A DNA stretch of 64,000 bases from JBBQLG01 sp964251665. Its GTDB lineage: Bacteria; Bacteroidota; Bacteroidia; Cytophagales; Spirosomataceae. The first letter of the stretch is position 1; the number at the start of each line of letters is the position of its first letter. The DNA lies in contig CAXUKO010000002.1 of NCBI GenBank assembly GCA_964251665.1, positions 62,001-126,000 on the forward strand, given 5' to 3'. Shown here in pieces: positions 40,969 through 50,443 of this stretch. Made by a program: the position numbers and the translations under genes. The notes beneath the pieces are model-generated. The model saw only the letters and a program-made list of their open reading frames with translations, did no database searches and was not told the DNA's origin.

Positions 40969-41442
40969 TTACCGCCCAATTTCGATTACTTCAAATTCAA
41001 TCGAGCCGGCAGGTACTTTAATTTCGGCGGATTCGCCTACTTTCTTGCCCAGCAATCCCTTCCCAATCGGCGAACTGACCGAAATCTTACCCTGCTTCAG
41101 GTCGGCGACTTCCTCTGAGACCAGTGTGTAGGTGACAACCATCCCGTTCTTCTTATTCTTGATTTTGACCGTCGATAATACCGAAACCTGCGAGGTGTCG
41201 ATATTCGATTCATCGAGGAGCCGTGCATTGGAGACCACCTCTTCCAGTTTGGAAATCTTCATTTCCAGCATCCCCTGAGCATCCTTAGCCGCATCGTATT
41301 CGGCATTCTCGCTCAGGTCGCCTTTGTCGCGGGCTTCGGCAATCTGGTTGGCAATATGCGTCCGGCCTTTTGTTTTAAGCTCATTCAGTTCGGTCTTCAG
41401 CCGGTTCAGTTCTTCTTCGGTGTAATACGATAACTTTGCCAT
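40969..41442 (-). CDS. greA: Transcription elongation factor GreA
   Basis: 157 residues, typical GreA. The N-terminal coiled coil (YTEEELNRLKTELNELKTKG) carries the acidic tip EARDKGDLSENAEYDAAKD, which enters the RNA polymerase secondary channel and stimulates cleavage of backtracked RNA. The C-terminal globular domain contains SPIGKGLLGKKVGE, the FKBP-like part. Forms an operon with the HIT gene. Confidence 0.97.
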   Translation of the reverse strand: MAKLSYYTEEELNRLKTELNELKTKGRTHIANQIAEARDKGDLSENAEYDAAKDAQGMLEMKISKLEEVVSNARLLDESNIDTSQVSVLSTVKIKNKKNGMVVTYTLVSEEVADLKQGKISVSSPIGKGLLGKKVGESAEIKVPAGSIEFEVIEIGR

Positions 41443-41521
41443 GTACTCTATTTGCTAAAATTGTCTGGTAACTGGTACTGCTTTCGGGGATCAACGCTCG
41501 CTGACCCCTGATAAAAAGAAA

Positions 41522-41543
41522 AGAACGGTACATCGACCGTTCT
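41522..41543 (-). terminator. Minus-strand terminator without an obvious gene
   Basis: AGAACGGT (41522-41529) pairs with ACCGTTCT (41536-41543). Read leftward the stem is followed by TTTCTTTTT, a regular intrinsic terminator. It lies upstream of greA, so it must end a short transcript starting in the greA-fmt gap or attenuate greA. Confidence 0.6.
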
Positions 41544-41557
41544 GCCATAAACTGAGT

Positions 41558-41647
41558 TTATTTGCAGACGCGCCACGGGGGCCGGGCCACAGAGGCCGTA
41601 TCAGCTTTGCCGATTCGAATCAGGCTATGTCGGGGCGAAATGCGCAT
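41558..41647 (-). CDS. Possible 29-residue ORF in front of an intrinsic terminator
   Basis: ATG at 41647 runs MRISPRHSLIRIGKADTASV, then ARPPWRVCK, to TAA at 41558, 15 bases before the terminator stem. The same frame is open much further upstream without an ATG. Very basic, no known motif. It may be a leader peptide, part of an untranslated small RNA or chance. Confidence 0.2.
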   Translation of the reverse strand: MRISPRHSLIRIGKADTASVARPPWRVCK

Positions 41648-41804
41648 TGTATGACTGGCTTCCGGGCCGCAATCGGGCCGTACCACAGTAAAAATAGTAG
41701 CCGACTGGAGGGCCGGCTTCGTTTGAACTGGACAAAAATAATGATTCTTTACGGGTCTGCCAACTGTGCGCCGGATGGGTACCCAAAATCATAGTTATCG
41801 GAAC

Positions 41805-42725
41805 ATGAGTAACGCATTACGCATCATTTTTATGGGCACGCCCGATTTTGCCGTCGCCAGTTTACAACAACTTATCATAGGTGGCTGCAATGTGGTGGCA
41901 GTTATTACAGCCCCCGACCGGCCATCGGGACGTGGTTTGCAGGTGGTGGCGTCGCCGGTGAAACGGGCGGCCCTGGATGCCGGACTGCCGGTACTGCAAC
42001 CCGAAAAGCTTCGCGATCCTGAGTTTCTGGAGCAGCTGAAAAGCTATCGCGCTGATTTACAGGTTGTGGTAGCTTTTCGGATGCTGCCCGAAGTAGTCTG
42101 GGCTATGCCCACTGTTGGAACATTCAACCTGCACGCGTCCAAATTGCCCGACTACCGGGGGGCTGCGCCTATCAATTGGGCTGTCATGAATGGCGAAACG
42201 GAAACGGGTGCGACTACCTTTTTCATTGAAAAAGAGATTGATACAGGCCAGATGATTTTTCAGGAAACCGAGCCGATTCATGCCGATGATACCGCCGGGA
42301 CGCTGCATGACCGGCTGATGGTGCGCGGGGCTGAACTGGTACTGAAAACGGTTCGCGCCATTGAAGCCGGTGACTATCCACGTATTCCGCAGCCACAACC
42401 GGCAACGCCCAAACTGGCCCCGAAACTCCAGCGCGAAACATGCGTGATTGACTGGAATCAACCCGCTGAAACGATTCGTAATTTCGTGCGGGGCCTGTCA
42501 CCCTACCCAACCGCCTGGACCCATCTGAATGGGAAAACCTATAAGATTTTTAAGGTCCGTATTGTCGAGAATGCCCACATTGCCAACGTCGGCGAGGCCA
42601 GAACCGATGGTAAATCCTTTATTCACGTAGCGGCTGCCGACGGCTGGGTGGCTATTGAGGAACTACAGGCGGAGGGCAAACGGAAAATGACGGTCGGCGA
42701 ATTCCTGCGCGGAAACGCCCTGTGA
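41805..42725 (+). CDS. fmt: Methionyl-tRNA formyltransferase
   Basis: 307 residues from ATG at 41805 (MSNALRIIFMGTPDFAVASL). It formylates initiator Met-tRNA with 10-formyl-THF. HASKLPDYRGAAPINWAVMN carries the catalytic Asn/His/Asp region (HASKLP..RG), followed by GATTFFIEKEIDTGQM; the C-terminal OB-like domain starts near KLAPKLQRETCVIDW. Full length. The folate-using folA lies two genes on, a loose functional grouping. Confidence 0.97.
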   Translation: MSNALRIIFMGTPDFAVASLQQLIIGGCNVVAVITAPDRPSGRGLQVVASPVKRAALDAGLPVLQPEKLRDPEFLEQLKSYRADLQVVVAFRMLPEVVWAMPTVGTFNLHASKLPDYRGAAPINWAVMNGETETGATTFFIEKEIDTGQMIFQETEPIHADDTAGTLHDRLMVRGAELVLKTVRAIEAGDYPRIPQPQPATPKLAPKLQRETCVIDWNQPAETIRNFVRGLSPYPTAWTHLNGKTYKIFKVRIVENAHIANVGEARTDGKSFIHVAAADGWVAIEELQAEGKRKMTVGEFLRGNAL

Positions 42726-42756
42726 GTTAATCCGATTTCTAATCTTAAAATAGTCC

Positions 42757-43758
42757 ATGAAACTACTTATTCTCACGGTTCTTCTTTCCCTTGTCTTTAT
42801 GCCGCCGGTTAGCTACGCCCAAACCGAAGTGACCTACGCCGAGAAATTAGGCTTTCCGAAAGGGAAGAAAGTCGTCATTTTCCATGTAGACGATGCCGGT
42901 ATGAGCTACGAATCGAACCAGGGTACGATTCAGGCACTGGAAAAAGGCTTGGCCAGTTCGGCCAGTGTAATGATGCCCTGCGGCTGGGTACCGGGCTTTT
43001 TTGACTACCTGAAGCAGCATCCCGCCGTAGACGCGGGTGTTCATCTGGTGATGACGTCGGAGTGGAAAACCTACCGCTGGTCACCGCTAACGGGCCGCGA
43101 AAAAGCCGCCGGGTTGTACGACGAACAGGGTGCTTTCTGGCCCACCGTAGCGCAGGTGGTCGAGCACGCATCGTCGGACGAAGTAGAGGCCGAAATGCGG
43201 GCGCAGATTGCCCGCTACCGGGCCTTTGGTGTCCAGCCCACGCACCTCGATTCGCACATGGGTACCCTGTTTGAACCCAAGTTTCTGGAACGTTATGTAA
43301 AGGTAGGCATCACCGAGAAGATCCCGATTCTGTTTCCCGGTGGTCATGCCAGTTTAATTACCGCCGTAAATCACATCCCCGACAGTCAGCGGCAATTAAT
43401 CCGGCAGGTTGGTCAGCAACTCTGGAATGCGGGTCTGCCGGTATTGGACGATCTGGATGGGTCGAGTTACGGCTGGAATCCATCAGACGGTGCGGCCACG
43501 AGTGACGCCGAGTTGCGAAAATTTAAAACCGGCAGGTACATCGACCTGTTAAAAGCGGCAAAGCCCGGCCTGACCTACATTATCATGCACTGCACCGCCC
43601 CAACGGAAGTGTTCAACCAGATTACCAGTTCCGGTCCCACCAGAAAGGGCGACCTGCTGGCCATCACCGACCCGGCTCTGAAAGCATTCGTTGAGCAGGA
43701 AGGCATTATTGTAACGACTTGGCGCGAACTCTCGGAGCGCCGGGCGAAGGTAAAGTAA
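42757..43758 (+). CDS. Secreted ChbG/HpnK (YdjC-like) deacetylase
   Basis: 333 residues, signal peptide MKLLILTVLLSLVFMPPVSY ending at AQ. VVIFHVDDAGMSYESNQG with the metal-binding D-D, GVHLVMTSEWK, PTHLDSHMGT and YIIMHCTAPTEVF are the four blocks of the ChbG/YdjC carbohydrate deacetylase family, which removes one N-acetyl group from chito-oligosaccharides with a divalent metal. Export to the periplasm is unusual for ChbG of E. coli but common in Bacteroidota. Two bases separate it from folA, so cotranscription is certain or nearly so. Confidence 0.9.
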   Translation: MKLLILTVLLSLVFMPPVSYAQTEVTYAEKLGFPKGKKVVIFHVDDAGMSYESNQGTIQALEKGLASSASVMMPCGWVPGFFDYLKQHPAVDAGVHLVMTSEWKTYRWSPLTGREKAAGLYDEQGAFWPTVAQVVEHASSDEVEAEMRAQIARYRAFGVQPTHLDSHMGTLFEPKFLERYVKVGITEKIPILFPGGHASLITAVNHIPDSQRQLIRQVGQQLWNAGLPVLDDLDGSSYGWNPSDGAATSDAELRKFKTGRYIDLLKAAKPGLTYIIMHCTAPTEVFNQITSSGPTRKGDLLAITDPALKAFVEQEGIIVTTWRELSERRAKVK

Positions 43759-43760
43759 GT

Positions 43761-44267
43761 ATGAGAATCAGTTTAATAGCCGCCGTGGCCGCCAACCGAA
43801 CCATCGGCAAAAGTAATAGTGATGGGCAACCGGATATGCCCTGGAATCTGCCCGACGACTTTCGATTCTTCAAGCAGAAAACGACCGGTCACCCTATCAT
43901 TATGGGCCGTAAAACGCTCGTTGCGCTGGGGAAGCCGTTGCCAAATCGCCTGAATATTGTTGTTACCCGCAACGCTGATTTTAAGGCAGAGGGCGTAACG
44001 GTGGCAGCGTCGCTGGAAGATGCGCTGACAGTAGCCCGGGCCGTAGAGCAGGAAGAGATTTTTGTGATCGGCGGGGCCGAAATCTACGCACTGGCCCTGC
44101 CTGCTGCCACGACACTGTATTTAACCGAGATCCACAAAGCCTACGAGGGCGACGCTCACTTCCCGGAATTTGATAAGGCCGACTGGCAGGAGGTAAGTCG
44201 CCGGCCGCACCCTGCTGATGAACGACACGAAGTAGCGTTTGATTTTGTGGACTATGAGCGGAAGTAA
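43761..44267 (+). CDS. folA: Dihydrofolate reductase
   Basis: 168 residues from ATG at 43761 (MRISLIAAVAANRTIGKSN); the ORF from 43719 overlaps the deacetylase. MPWNLPDDFRFFKQKTTGHP is the folate site with the conserved Trp and Asp, IIMGRKTLVALGKPLPNR binds NADPH, IFVIGGAEIYALAL is the GG loop. Reduces dihydrofolate to tetrahydrofolate. Coupled to the preceding deacetylase gene. Confidence 0.96.
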   Translation: MRISLIAAVAANRTIGKSNSDGQPDMPWNLPDDFRFFKQKTTGHPIIMGRKTLVALGKPLPNRLNIVVTRNADFKAEGVTVAASLEDALTVARAVEQEEIFVIGGAEIYALALPAATTLYLTEIHKAYEGDAHFPEFDKADWQEVSRRPHPADERHEVAFDFVDYERK

Positions 44268-44276
44268 CTGTCAGTT

Positions 44277-44573
44277 TTACTCATTCCGCTCAACAACGCC
44301 GTAATAGCGCCGGGTAGGGCTATAGCCGAACAACTGCTCATCGACGTAGGACAGCAGTATCGTAACAAGTGCCAAACCGGTTAGAAAAAGGCCAATGTAG
44401 GCCATTCCCCGTTTACGGAAGCGAATCAGTTGCACAACCACGGCGATAAGTAAAAGCAGACTGGTCACTAAATTCAGAAACGGATTCAGGTTTAGGATAA
44501 CGTGATGATAGGCAATCGTAATCAGCACACTCCACAGCAGGATGTACAGAAACAGGCGTAGATTGAATGTCAT
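44277..44573 (-). CDS. Small three-helix membrane protein
   Basis: 98 residues with three hydrophobic segments: FLYILLWSVLITIAYHHVIL, FLNLVTSLLLLIAVVVQLI and AYIGLFLTGLALVTILLSYV, separated by basic RFRKRG. No known family. Convergent with folA with nine bases between stops. Start at ATG 44573 opens directly into the first helix (MTFNLRLFLYILL). Confidence 0.65.
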   Translation of the reverse strand: MTFNLRLFLYILLWSVLITIAYHHVILNLNPFLNLVTSLLLLIAVVVQLIRFRKRGMAYIGLFLTGLALVTILLSYVDEQLFGYSPTRRYYGVVERNE

Positions 44574-44669
44574 AATTCACTTGATTATACCGCAAAATGG
44601 CGCGTGTGAGCGTTGTAAAGTAGGATATACTTTGTACCTGATGCGCAGAAGTGAACGAACTGAATACCG

Positions 44670-44834
44670 ATGAAGCCTTTTACGATTCCCCAGTTACTCA
44701 TTGCAACGCTCGGATTGCTGATCTGGATTGTTACCGTATTTCTCGCTCTTACAGTACCGGAGTATGACAAAGCAATCATGTTCACCGGACTTGTTATTGA
44801 TCTGTTGCTCGCTATGTACTACGTGCGTCTGTGA
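44670..44834 (+). CDS. 54-residue membrane protein
   Basis: ATG at 44670 to TGA at 44832-44834. The product starts MKPFTIPQLLIATLGLLIWI and has two membrane helices (LLIATLGLLIWIVTVFLAL and AIMFTGLVIDLLLAMYYV) around a short PEYDKA loop. It is divergent from the three-helix protein at 44277-44573, with which it may work. No family recognised; the consistent hydrophobic pattern argues that it is real. Confidence 0.55.
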   Translation: MKPFTIPQLLIATLGLLIWIVTVFLALTVPEYDKAIMFTGLVIDLLLAMYYVRL

Positions 44835-44850
44835 AATTGCACGGCTATAG

Positions 44851-45456
44851 TCAGCGTAGTACACTTAACTCAAACGCAAATTCAGGCAACACATCTTCGC
44901 CCGTAAGTGTATTGTCGAAACCGGTTAAGACCCGAACGGACCCATCGGGGCGGTAAATGCGGGTTTCTTCGGTTTTAGGGTCGATGAGCCACGCGAGTCG
45001 GCAGCCATTGTCCATATACTCCTGCATTTTACTCAGGCACTCTTTAAGCGAATCTGACTCACTCATCAGTTCAACGATAAAGTCCGGGCACAGGGGCGGA
45101 AATTTTTTGTGCTGTTTAGGGGTAAGGGCATTCCGGCGTTCGGCCAATACCCAGGCCGCATCCTGCGAGCGGGTAGCCCCGTTGGGCAGGCGAAAGCCGG
45201 TTGATGAATCATAGACGTAACCAAGTTTATAGTGCCGGTTCCAAATGGTTAAGTCTGCATTTAACTCACTGTTGCGTTCGCCGGTTTCCCCGCCTGTTTG
45301 ACCCACAAGTTTAATAGTGCCGGTTGAATCCCGCTCAAATTTTAAGTCATTATTTTCCTGACAGAAGAAATAAAATTCATCATCGGTCATGGTACGAATG
45401 CGGTCGGTCAGATTCGCACCCGGCTCAACATCAATGGGTAACCGAATCGTTGTCAT
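44851..45456 (-). CDS. Uma2 family (DUF820) putative nuclease, cyanobacterial-like type
   Basis: 201 residues from ATG at 45456 (MTTIRLPIDVEPGANLTDRI). MTDDEFYFFCQENNDLKFER, a sequence GATRSQDAAWV, PDFIVELMSESDSLKECLSK and CRLAWLIDP form the PD-(D/E)XK core with the acidic residues PD...E.K in place. It belongs to another Uma2 branch than the two copies at 352-966 and 56363-56980. Stand-alone; function unknown. Confidence 0.85.
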   Translation of the reverse strand: MTTIRLPIDVEPGANLTDRIRTMTDDEFYFFCQENNDLKFERDSTGTIKLVGQTGGETGERNSELNADLTIWNRHYKLGYVYDSSTGFRLPNGATRSQDAAWVLAERRNALTPKQHKKFPPLCPDFIVELMSESDSLKECLSKMQEYMDNGCRLAWLIDPKTEETRIYRPDGSVRVLTGFDNTLTGEDVLPEFAFELSVLR

Positions 45457-45578
45457 AAGCCCTGTGATTTTCACCAAATATAGACAAAAACACCTACTGC
45501 CACTGTTCACTAAATTGCCCGGCTGAGCCTACCTTGAGGCAGTTGATCCACAGAAAATCCGGCGGTTTGTTCGCGCAC

Positions 45579-47177
45579 TCAGGCCTGAATGCTATCGAGC
45601 AGCAGCCTGGATTCCTCAATGTCTAATTCAAACAAAATAGTACGCAGCACTTCATCGTCGTACTGCCCCTTCCGGCGGAGGTCGGTAACCAAAGCCCGTT
45701 CGACCCCGACTAATTCCTGCTGAAGGCGATGAAACTGTTGAATATCGTCTTCGGCAATGGCGGTTCGTTTTACGCCTTTCAGCAGCCGCAACCGCTCGAC
45801 GCGGACTTCGTACTTATGCTTCAGAACCGCCAGCATGTCGTCCGGTAGCTGGTCCGGCCCGTAGTGGCCTTCGATATGTTCAATGGCTGCCGTGGCAATC
45901 CGCAGCCGCAGGTTGGTTTCTTCCAGACCGGCTTTGGTATCGGGCTGAATGTTGAGCAGCCGGATCAGGGAAGGCAGCAGAAGACCCTGTACCACCAGTG
46001 TTGTGAAAATGACGCAGTAGGTAATGAAAATAATCAGGTCACGGTGCGGAAAACCGGCCCCGTTCTGGAGCGTGAGCGGCAGGGCCAGCGCCGTGGCTAA
46101 AGACAGCACACCGCGCATACCCGTCCAGCCAATCAGGGTAATCTGTTTCGTATCAAAAACCGGTTCTTTCCGACTGCGAACGGGTGTCAGCCAGCGCGTC
46201 AGGTACGACACCAGGTATACCCAGATAAACCGGCTCAGCACCACGGCCATACTTACGACGGCTCCGTAGGTCAACAAAGTGCCCGCCGTGTATTCGGCGT
46301 TGGAGGCCAGAATCCGCCGTAACTGCAACCCCATCAGCACGAACACAATGCTGTTCAGGAGAAAAATAACCACACTCCAGACATTAATCGCCTGGAGCCG
46401 GGCCAGACGGGATAAGAATTCCGACGACCGCATCGTCAGGAAAATTCCTGATGATAGCACTGCCAGAATTCCCGAAACGTGCCATTCTTCGGCCAGCAGG
46501 TAGCCCGTAAAGGGCGTCAGAAAAGTCAGTGTTGTTTCAATTACGGGTGTTTCGTGCGTGAGCTGATGCAGAAACCGGACCAGCCAGGCCAGCACCAGCC
46601 CAATGGCAATACCCCCGAAAACCACGATTAAAAACTGCTCACTCGCCTGCGTCAACACAAAATTTCCGGTTGTAACGGCGGCTACCGCATAGCGGTAAAC
46701 GATCAGACCCGTAGCATCATTCACCAGACTTTCGGCCTCCAGAATGACCACGACCCGGCGCGGCACGCCCATCTTCCGAATAATCGACGTGCCGGCTACC
46801 GGATCGGTCGGCGAGATAATAGCCCCGACCACGAATGCCAGCGACCACGAAAACCCCGGGATGAAGGTATGGACTACCCAGGCTACACTCATAGTCGAGA
46901 AGAGTACCAGCCCGAAGGCAAGCAACATGATGGGGCGGAAATTAGCTTTGAAGTCGGCCCACGACATGTTCCAGGCCGCCGAGTAAACTAAGGGCGGTAA
47001 AAAGATCAGAATAATCACTTCGGGCTGTAACCCGACCTGTGGCAAGCCCGGTATCATGCTGATTACTGTACCAGCCAGCACCAGCAGAATGGGAGAGGAG
47101 GTGTTCATGCGCTCGGCCAGTGCCGCCAGCGCCGTTACCCCGGCCAGCAGGCTGATAATTAGGGCAATGTTGCTCAT
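45579..47177 (-). CDS. Na+/H+ antiporter, CPA1 family
   Basis: 532 residues from ATG at 47177 (MSNIALIISLLAGVTALAAL); a GTG nine bases upstream is less likely. Twelve or so membrane helices; the transport site ISPTDPVAGTSII and ESLVNDATGLIVYRYAV, with the conserved Asp residues, is the CPA1 (YjcE/NhaP-like) hallmark. Residues from about 420 are a cytoplasmic helical tail (RLRLLKGVKRTAIAEDDIQQ). Exports Na+ or K+ for protons for pH and salt balance. Confidence 0.93.
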   Translation of the reverse strand: MSNIALIISLLAGVTALAALAERMNTSSPILLVLAGTVISMIPGLPQVGLQPEVIILIFLPPLVYSAAWNMSWADFKANFRPIMLLAFGLVLFSTMSVAWVVHTFIPGFSWSLAFVVGAIISPTDPVAGTSIIRKMGVPRRVVVILEAESLVNDATGLIVYRYAVAAVTTGNFVLTQASEQFLIVVFGGIAIGLVLAWLVRFLHQLTHETPVIETTLTFLTPFTGYLLAEEWHVSGILAVLSSGIFLTMRSSEFLSRLARLQAINVWSVVIFLLNSIVFVLMGLQLRRILASNAEYTAGTLLTYGAVVSMAVVLSRFIWVYLVSYLTRWLTPVRSRKEPVFDTKQITLIGWTGMRGVLSLATALALPLTLQNGAGFPHRDLIIFITYCVIFTTLVVQGLLLPSLIRLLNIQPDTKAGLEETNLRLRIATAAIEHIEGHYGPDQLPDDMLAVLKHKYEVRVERLRLLKGVKRTAIAEDDIQQFHRLQQELVGVERALVTDLRRKGQYDDEVLRTILFELDIEESRLLLDSIQA

Positions 47178-47344
47178 ACCACACACAACTGCCTGCCCTG
47201 ATGCGGTGTTTGACCGAGCCGGTTTCCGCCCGTTGTCCCACTCAATAATCCTTCGTAAAACAAGGGTGTTTTATGAAGGAACGTTGCCGGTTTATTACTA
47301 CATTTACCGGCTAAAATGCAACCCTGTTTTCCCTCTCTTTCTGC

Positions 47345-50300
47345 ATGAAAAACACTCGTTCACTCAACATCAACCGGCGTATACTGGCCTTGTCGGCGGC
47401 TGGTTTACTGACCGGCGCTGTATTGGTTGGGGCCTATCAGAACCGCAATCTGAGCCAGGCCTCGGCGCCTTTTCTGGACAGCCTTGCCAACAAGCTGACT
47501 CCCGAACAGCAACACGATCCCAAATACGCGCTGGCGGGTCTGAAAACCGTTGACGGACTGGAAACGACCCTGTTTGCCTCCGAGCCGATGCTGGTTAACC
47601 CCACCAATATCGACGTTGATGCCAAAGGGCGTGTCTGGGTTTGCGAAGCCTACAACTATCGCCCGGCCATTACCGGCAACCCAACGCATGAAGCCGGTGA
47701 CCGCATCGTGATTCTGGAAGACCAAAACGGCGACGGCAAAGCTGATGTCAGCAAGGTGTTCTACCAGGGCAAAGACCTGCAGTCGCCGCTGGGTATCTGG
47801 GTGATGGGTAACAAAGTGATCGTGTCGAACAGCCCGCATGTGTATGTATTCACGGATACGGATGGCGACGATAAAGCCGACAAAAAGGAGATACTCTTTA
47901 CCGGCATCAGTGGCGATCAGCACGATCACGGTATGCACGCTTTTGTGTTCGGGCCGGATGGTAAATGGTATTTCAACTTTGGCAACGAAGGAAAACAGAT
48001 TCGGGATAAAAACGGCAAGGCCATTTTCGAGCGCACGACCGGCAAAGCCATCGACACGCAGAACTACCGGCAGGGTATGGTGTTCCGCTGCAATCCCGAC
48101 GGGAGCGAAATGGAAGTACTGGGCCAGAACTTCCGCAATAACTACGAGGTGGCTGTTGACTCATACGGTACGCTGTGGCAGTCGGATAACGACGATGATG
48201 GCAACAAAGGGGTCCGCATTAACTATGTGATGGAACACGGTAACTACGGCTACACCGACGAAATGACCGGTGCTGGCTGGCAGGCAAACCGCACCAACAT
48301 CGAACCCGAAATACCGAAACGGCACTGGCACCTGAACGATCCCGGCTCAGTACCGAACCTACTACAAACCGGCGCTGGCTCGCCAACGGGAATTATCGTC
48401 TACGAAGGCAAATTACTGCCCGCTCCCTTTCAGAACCAGATTATTCACTGCGATGCCGGACCGAACGTACTGCGCTCATACCCAGTCGAAAAGGATGGCG
48501 CAGGCTACAAAGCGACTATTGTTCCCATCATTCAGGGCGTTCGCGACCAGTGGTTCCGGCCGTCGGACGTGTGCGTGGCACCGGATGGCTCGTTGCTTGT
48601 TTCGGACTGGTATGATCCCGGCGTGGGCGGTCACCAGGCGGGTGATCAGAATCGGGGGCGCATTTTCCGCGTAGCTCCCAATAACACGCCTTACACCATT
48701 CCCAAAGTGGACGTGTCCACAACCGAAGGAGCCATCGAAGCCCTGCAAAGTCCAAATATGTCGGTTCGCTATATGGGCTGGACAAAGCTGCATGAACTGG
48801 GCGAAAAGGCCGAGAAATCGCTTGCCAAACTGTATAAAACGTCGGACAATCCACGGATGAAGGCCCGCGCTCTGTGGCTGTTGAGCCAGTTACCAAAAGG
48901 GCAGAAGCACATAGAAGTAGCCCTGAAAGACGCGAATCCTGATCTGCGTATTACTGCCCTCCGCGCGGCCCGCGAACTGAAACTTGACATCATTCCGTAC
49001 GTAAAGCAGCTCATCAGCGACCCAGCCGCCGATCCTCAGGTCCTGCGGGAATGTGCACTGGCGCTGCGTCGTAACCCGTCGCCGGAAGCACCAGGCTTGT
49101 GGGCGCAGCTGGCAGCCAAGCACGACGGCAAAGACCGCTGGTATCTGGAAGCGCTCGGCATTGGGGCCGATGGCCAGTGGGACAGTTATTTTGCTGCCTG
49201 GCTGAAACAGGCTGGCGCCGATCCGGTGGCTAATGCGGCTGGCCGTGATATCGTCTGGCGGGCACGTACAAAAGAATCGGTACCCCTGCTGGCAAAACTG
49301 GCGGCTGATCCGAGTACGGATCTAAGTCAGCGTTTACGTTATTTCCGGGCGTTCGACTTCAATCCCGGTGCAACGGAAAAGTCGAGTGCGTTGCTGGCGA
49401 TTCTGAAATCGCAGCAGAGCAACGACGTAAACAAACTGGCCCTCCGACACCTTGATCCGGCTTTCGTGCAGCAAAACGCCGACGCTATGGCTGCTCTTAA
49501 AAAGCTTCTGGACGAGGTCTATGGTACGCCCGCTTACCTGGAACTTGTACAACGTTACGAGCCCGCAACCGAAAACACCCGCTTGCGTCAGTTAGCGTTG
49601 GCCAAGTACAACGAAGGCATGGGCCGCGATGCATCCAGACAGTTGTTGAAGCAAAAAGGCGGGCCGATGGTGTGGGAAGTGATCAATGGCAACAACCCGG
49701 AGCAGGCCATGAACATGGTTACGGCCTTGCGCTCTGTTGGTACAACCGAATCGCTGGACATATTGAAAACCGTGGCGCTGGATGAAAAACGTCCCGTTGC
49801 GATGCGTATGGAAGCCACGCGTTCACTCGGTCGGAGTAATGATGGTGAAGATATGGTCGTAGCCCTGCTGAAGTCGGGCGATATCAAGGGTGATTATAAG
49901 AAGGCTGCCGTAGAAGGTGTCAGTACTGCATGGCGGAAAAACATTCGTCAGCAGGCCGCCAGTTATCTGGACGGGCAAAGTGCCAGTGGCCAGAAAATGC
50001 CCGCTATGACGGAGTTATTGGCTCTGAACGGTAATCCTGACAAAGGCGTTACGATCTTCAAAAATAACTGCTCGACCTGTCACCAGATTAACGGAATGGG
50101 CATGGATTTCGGCCCGAAACTATCAGAAATTGGCTCTAAACTGGGCAAAGACGGCGAGTACCTGGCTATTCTCTATCCCGATGCCGGTGTGAGTTTTGGT
50201 TATGAAGGCTACGAGGTGAAATTTAAGGATGGCAGCACCATGGCGGGTATCATTTCGAGCAAAACCGAAACGGACTTGCAGATGAAATTCCCCGGCGGAA

Positions 50301-50443
50301 CGGTGTCCAACTACAAAATGTCGGACGTGGTATCGATGAAGAAAATGGATTCGTCCATGATGCCATCGGGCCTGCACGAAGCCATGTCGAAGCAGGATCT
50401 GGTTGATCTGGTGGAATACCTGAGTACGCTGAAGCGGAAGTAG
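47345..50443 (+). CDS. PVC-type heme-binding dehydrogenase with HEAT repeats and cytochrome c domain
   Basis: 1032 residues. N-terminal membrane anchor (ILALSAAGLLTGAVLVGAY), a six-bladed glucose/sorbosone-type propeller (VDAKGRVWVCEAYNY; DQHDHGMHAFVFGPDGKWYF; QSDNDDDGNKGVRINYV), HEAT repeats from about 460 to 860, and a C-terminal cytochrome c domain with CSTCH (909-913) binding heme. Named for Planctomycetes-Verrucomicrobia-Chlamydiae but frequent in Bacteroidota. It probably oxidises a sugar or polyol in the periplasm; the electron acceptor is unknown. The next gene's start overlaps its stop by one base. Confidence 0.93.
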   Translation: MKNTRSLNINRRILALSAAGLLTGAVLVGAYQNRNLSQASAPFLDSLANKLTPEQQHDPKYALAGLKTVDGLETTLFASEPMLVNPTNIDVDAKGRVWVCEAYNYRPAITGNPTHEAGDRIVILEDQNGDGKADVSKVFYQGKDLQSPLGIWVMGNKVIVSNSPHVYVFTDTDGDDKADKKEILFTGISGDQHDHGMHAFVFGPDGKWYFNFGNEGKQIRDKNGKAIFERTTGKAIDTQNYRQGMVFRCNPDGSEMEVLGQNFRNNYEVAVDSYGTLWQSDNDDDGNKGVRINYVMEHGNYGYTDEMTGAGWQANRTNIEPEIPKRHWHLNDPGSVPNLLQTGAGSPTGIIVYEGKLLPAPFQNQIIHCDAGPNVLRSYPVEKDGAGYKATIVPIIQGVRDQWFRPSDVCVAPDGSLLVSDWYDPGVGGHQAGDQNRGRIFRVAPNNTPYTIPKVDVSTTEGAIEALQSPNMSVRYMGWTKLHELGEKAEKSLAKLYKTSDNPRMKARALWLLSQLPKGQKHIEVALKDANPDLRITALRAARELKLDIIPYVKQLISDPAADPQVLRECALALRRNPSPEAPGLWAQLAAKHDGKDRWYLEALGIGADGQWDSYFAAWLKQAGADPVANAAGRDIVWRARTKESVPLLAKLAADPSTDLSQRLRYFRAFDFNPGATEKSSALLAILKSQQSNDVNKLALRHLDPAFVQQNADAMAALKKLLDEVYGTPAYLELVQRYEPATENTRLRQLALAKYNEGMGRDASRQLLKQKGGPMVWEVINGNNPEQAMNMVTALRSVGTTESLDILKTVALDEKRPVAMRMEATRSLGRSNDGEDMVVALLKSGDIKGDYKKAAVEGVSTAWRKNIRQQAASYLDGQSASGQKMPAMTELLALNGNPDKGVTIFKNNCSTCHQINGMGMDFGPKLSEIGSKLGKDGEYLAILYPDAGVSFGYEGYEVKFKDGSTMAGIISSKTETDLQMKFPGGTVSNYKMSDVVSMKKMDSSMMPSGLHEAMSKQDLVDLVEYLSTLKRK

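Larger units (their letters stand above)
41443..41804. other. Divergent intergenic region greA-fmt
   Basis: 362 bases separate the greA and fmt starts. They contain the minus-strand terminator at 41522-41543 and the short minus-strand ORF at 41558-41647. No tRNA fold and no good TTG/TAnnTTTG promoter could be supported. GATTCGAATC at 41611-41620 is a simple palindrome. Confidence 0.5.

Noticed and set aside
41611..41620. GATTCGAATC resembling a tRNA T-arm loop
   Set aside because: No acceptor stem, anticodon arm or D-arm can be placed around it on either strand; it is only a palindrome.
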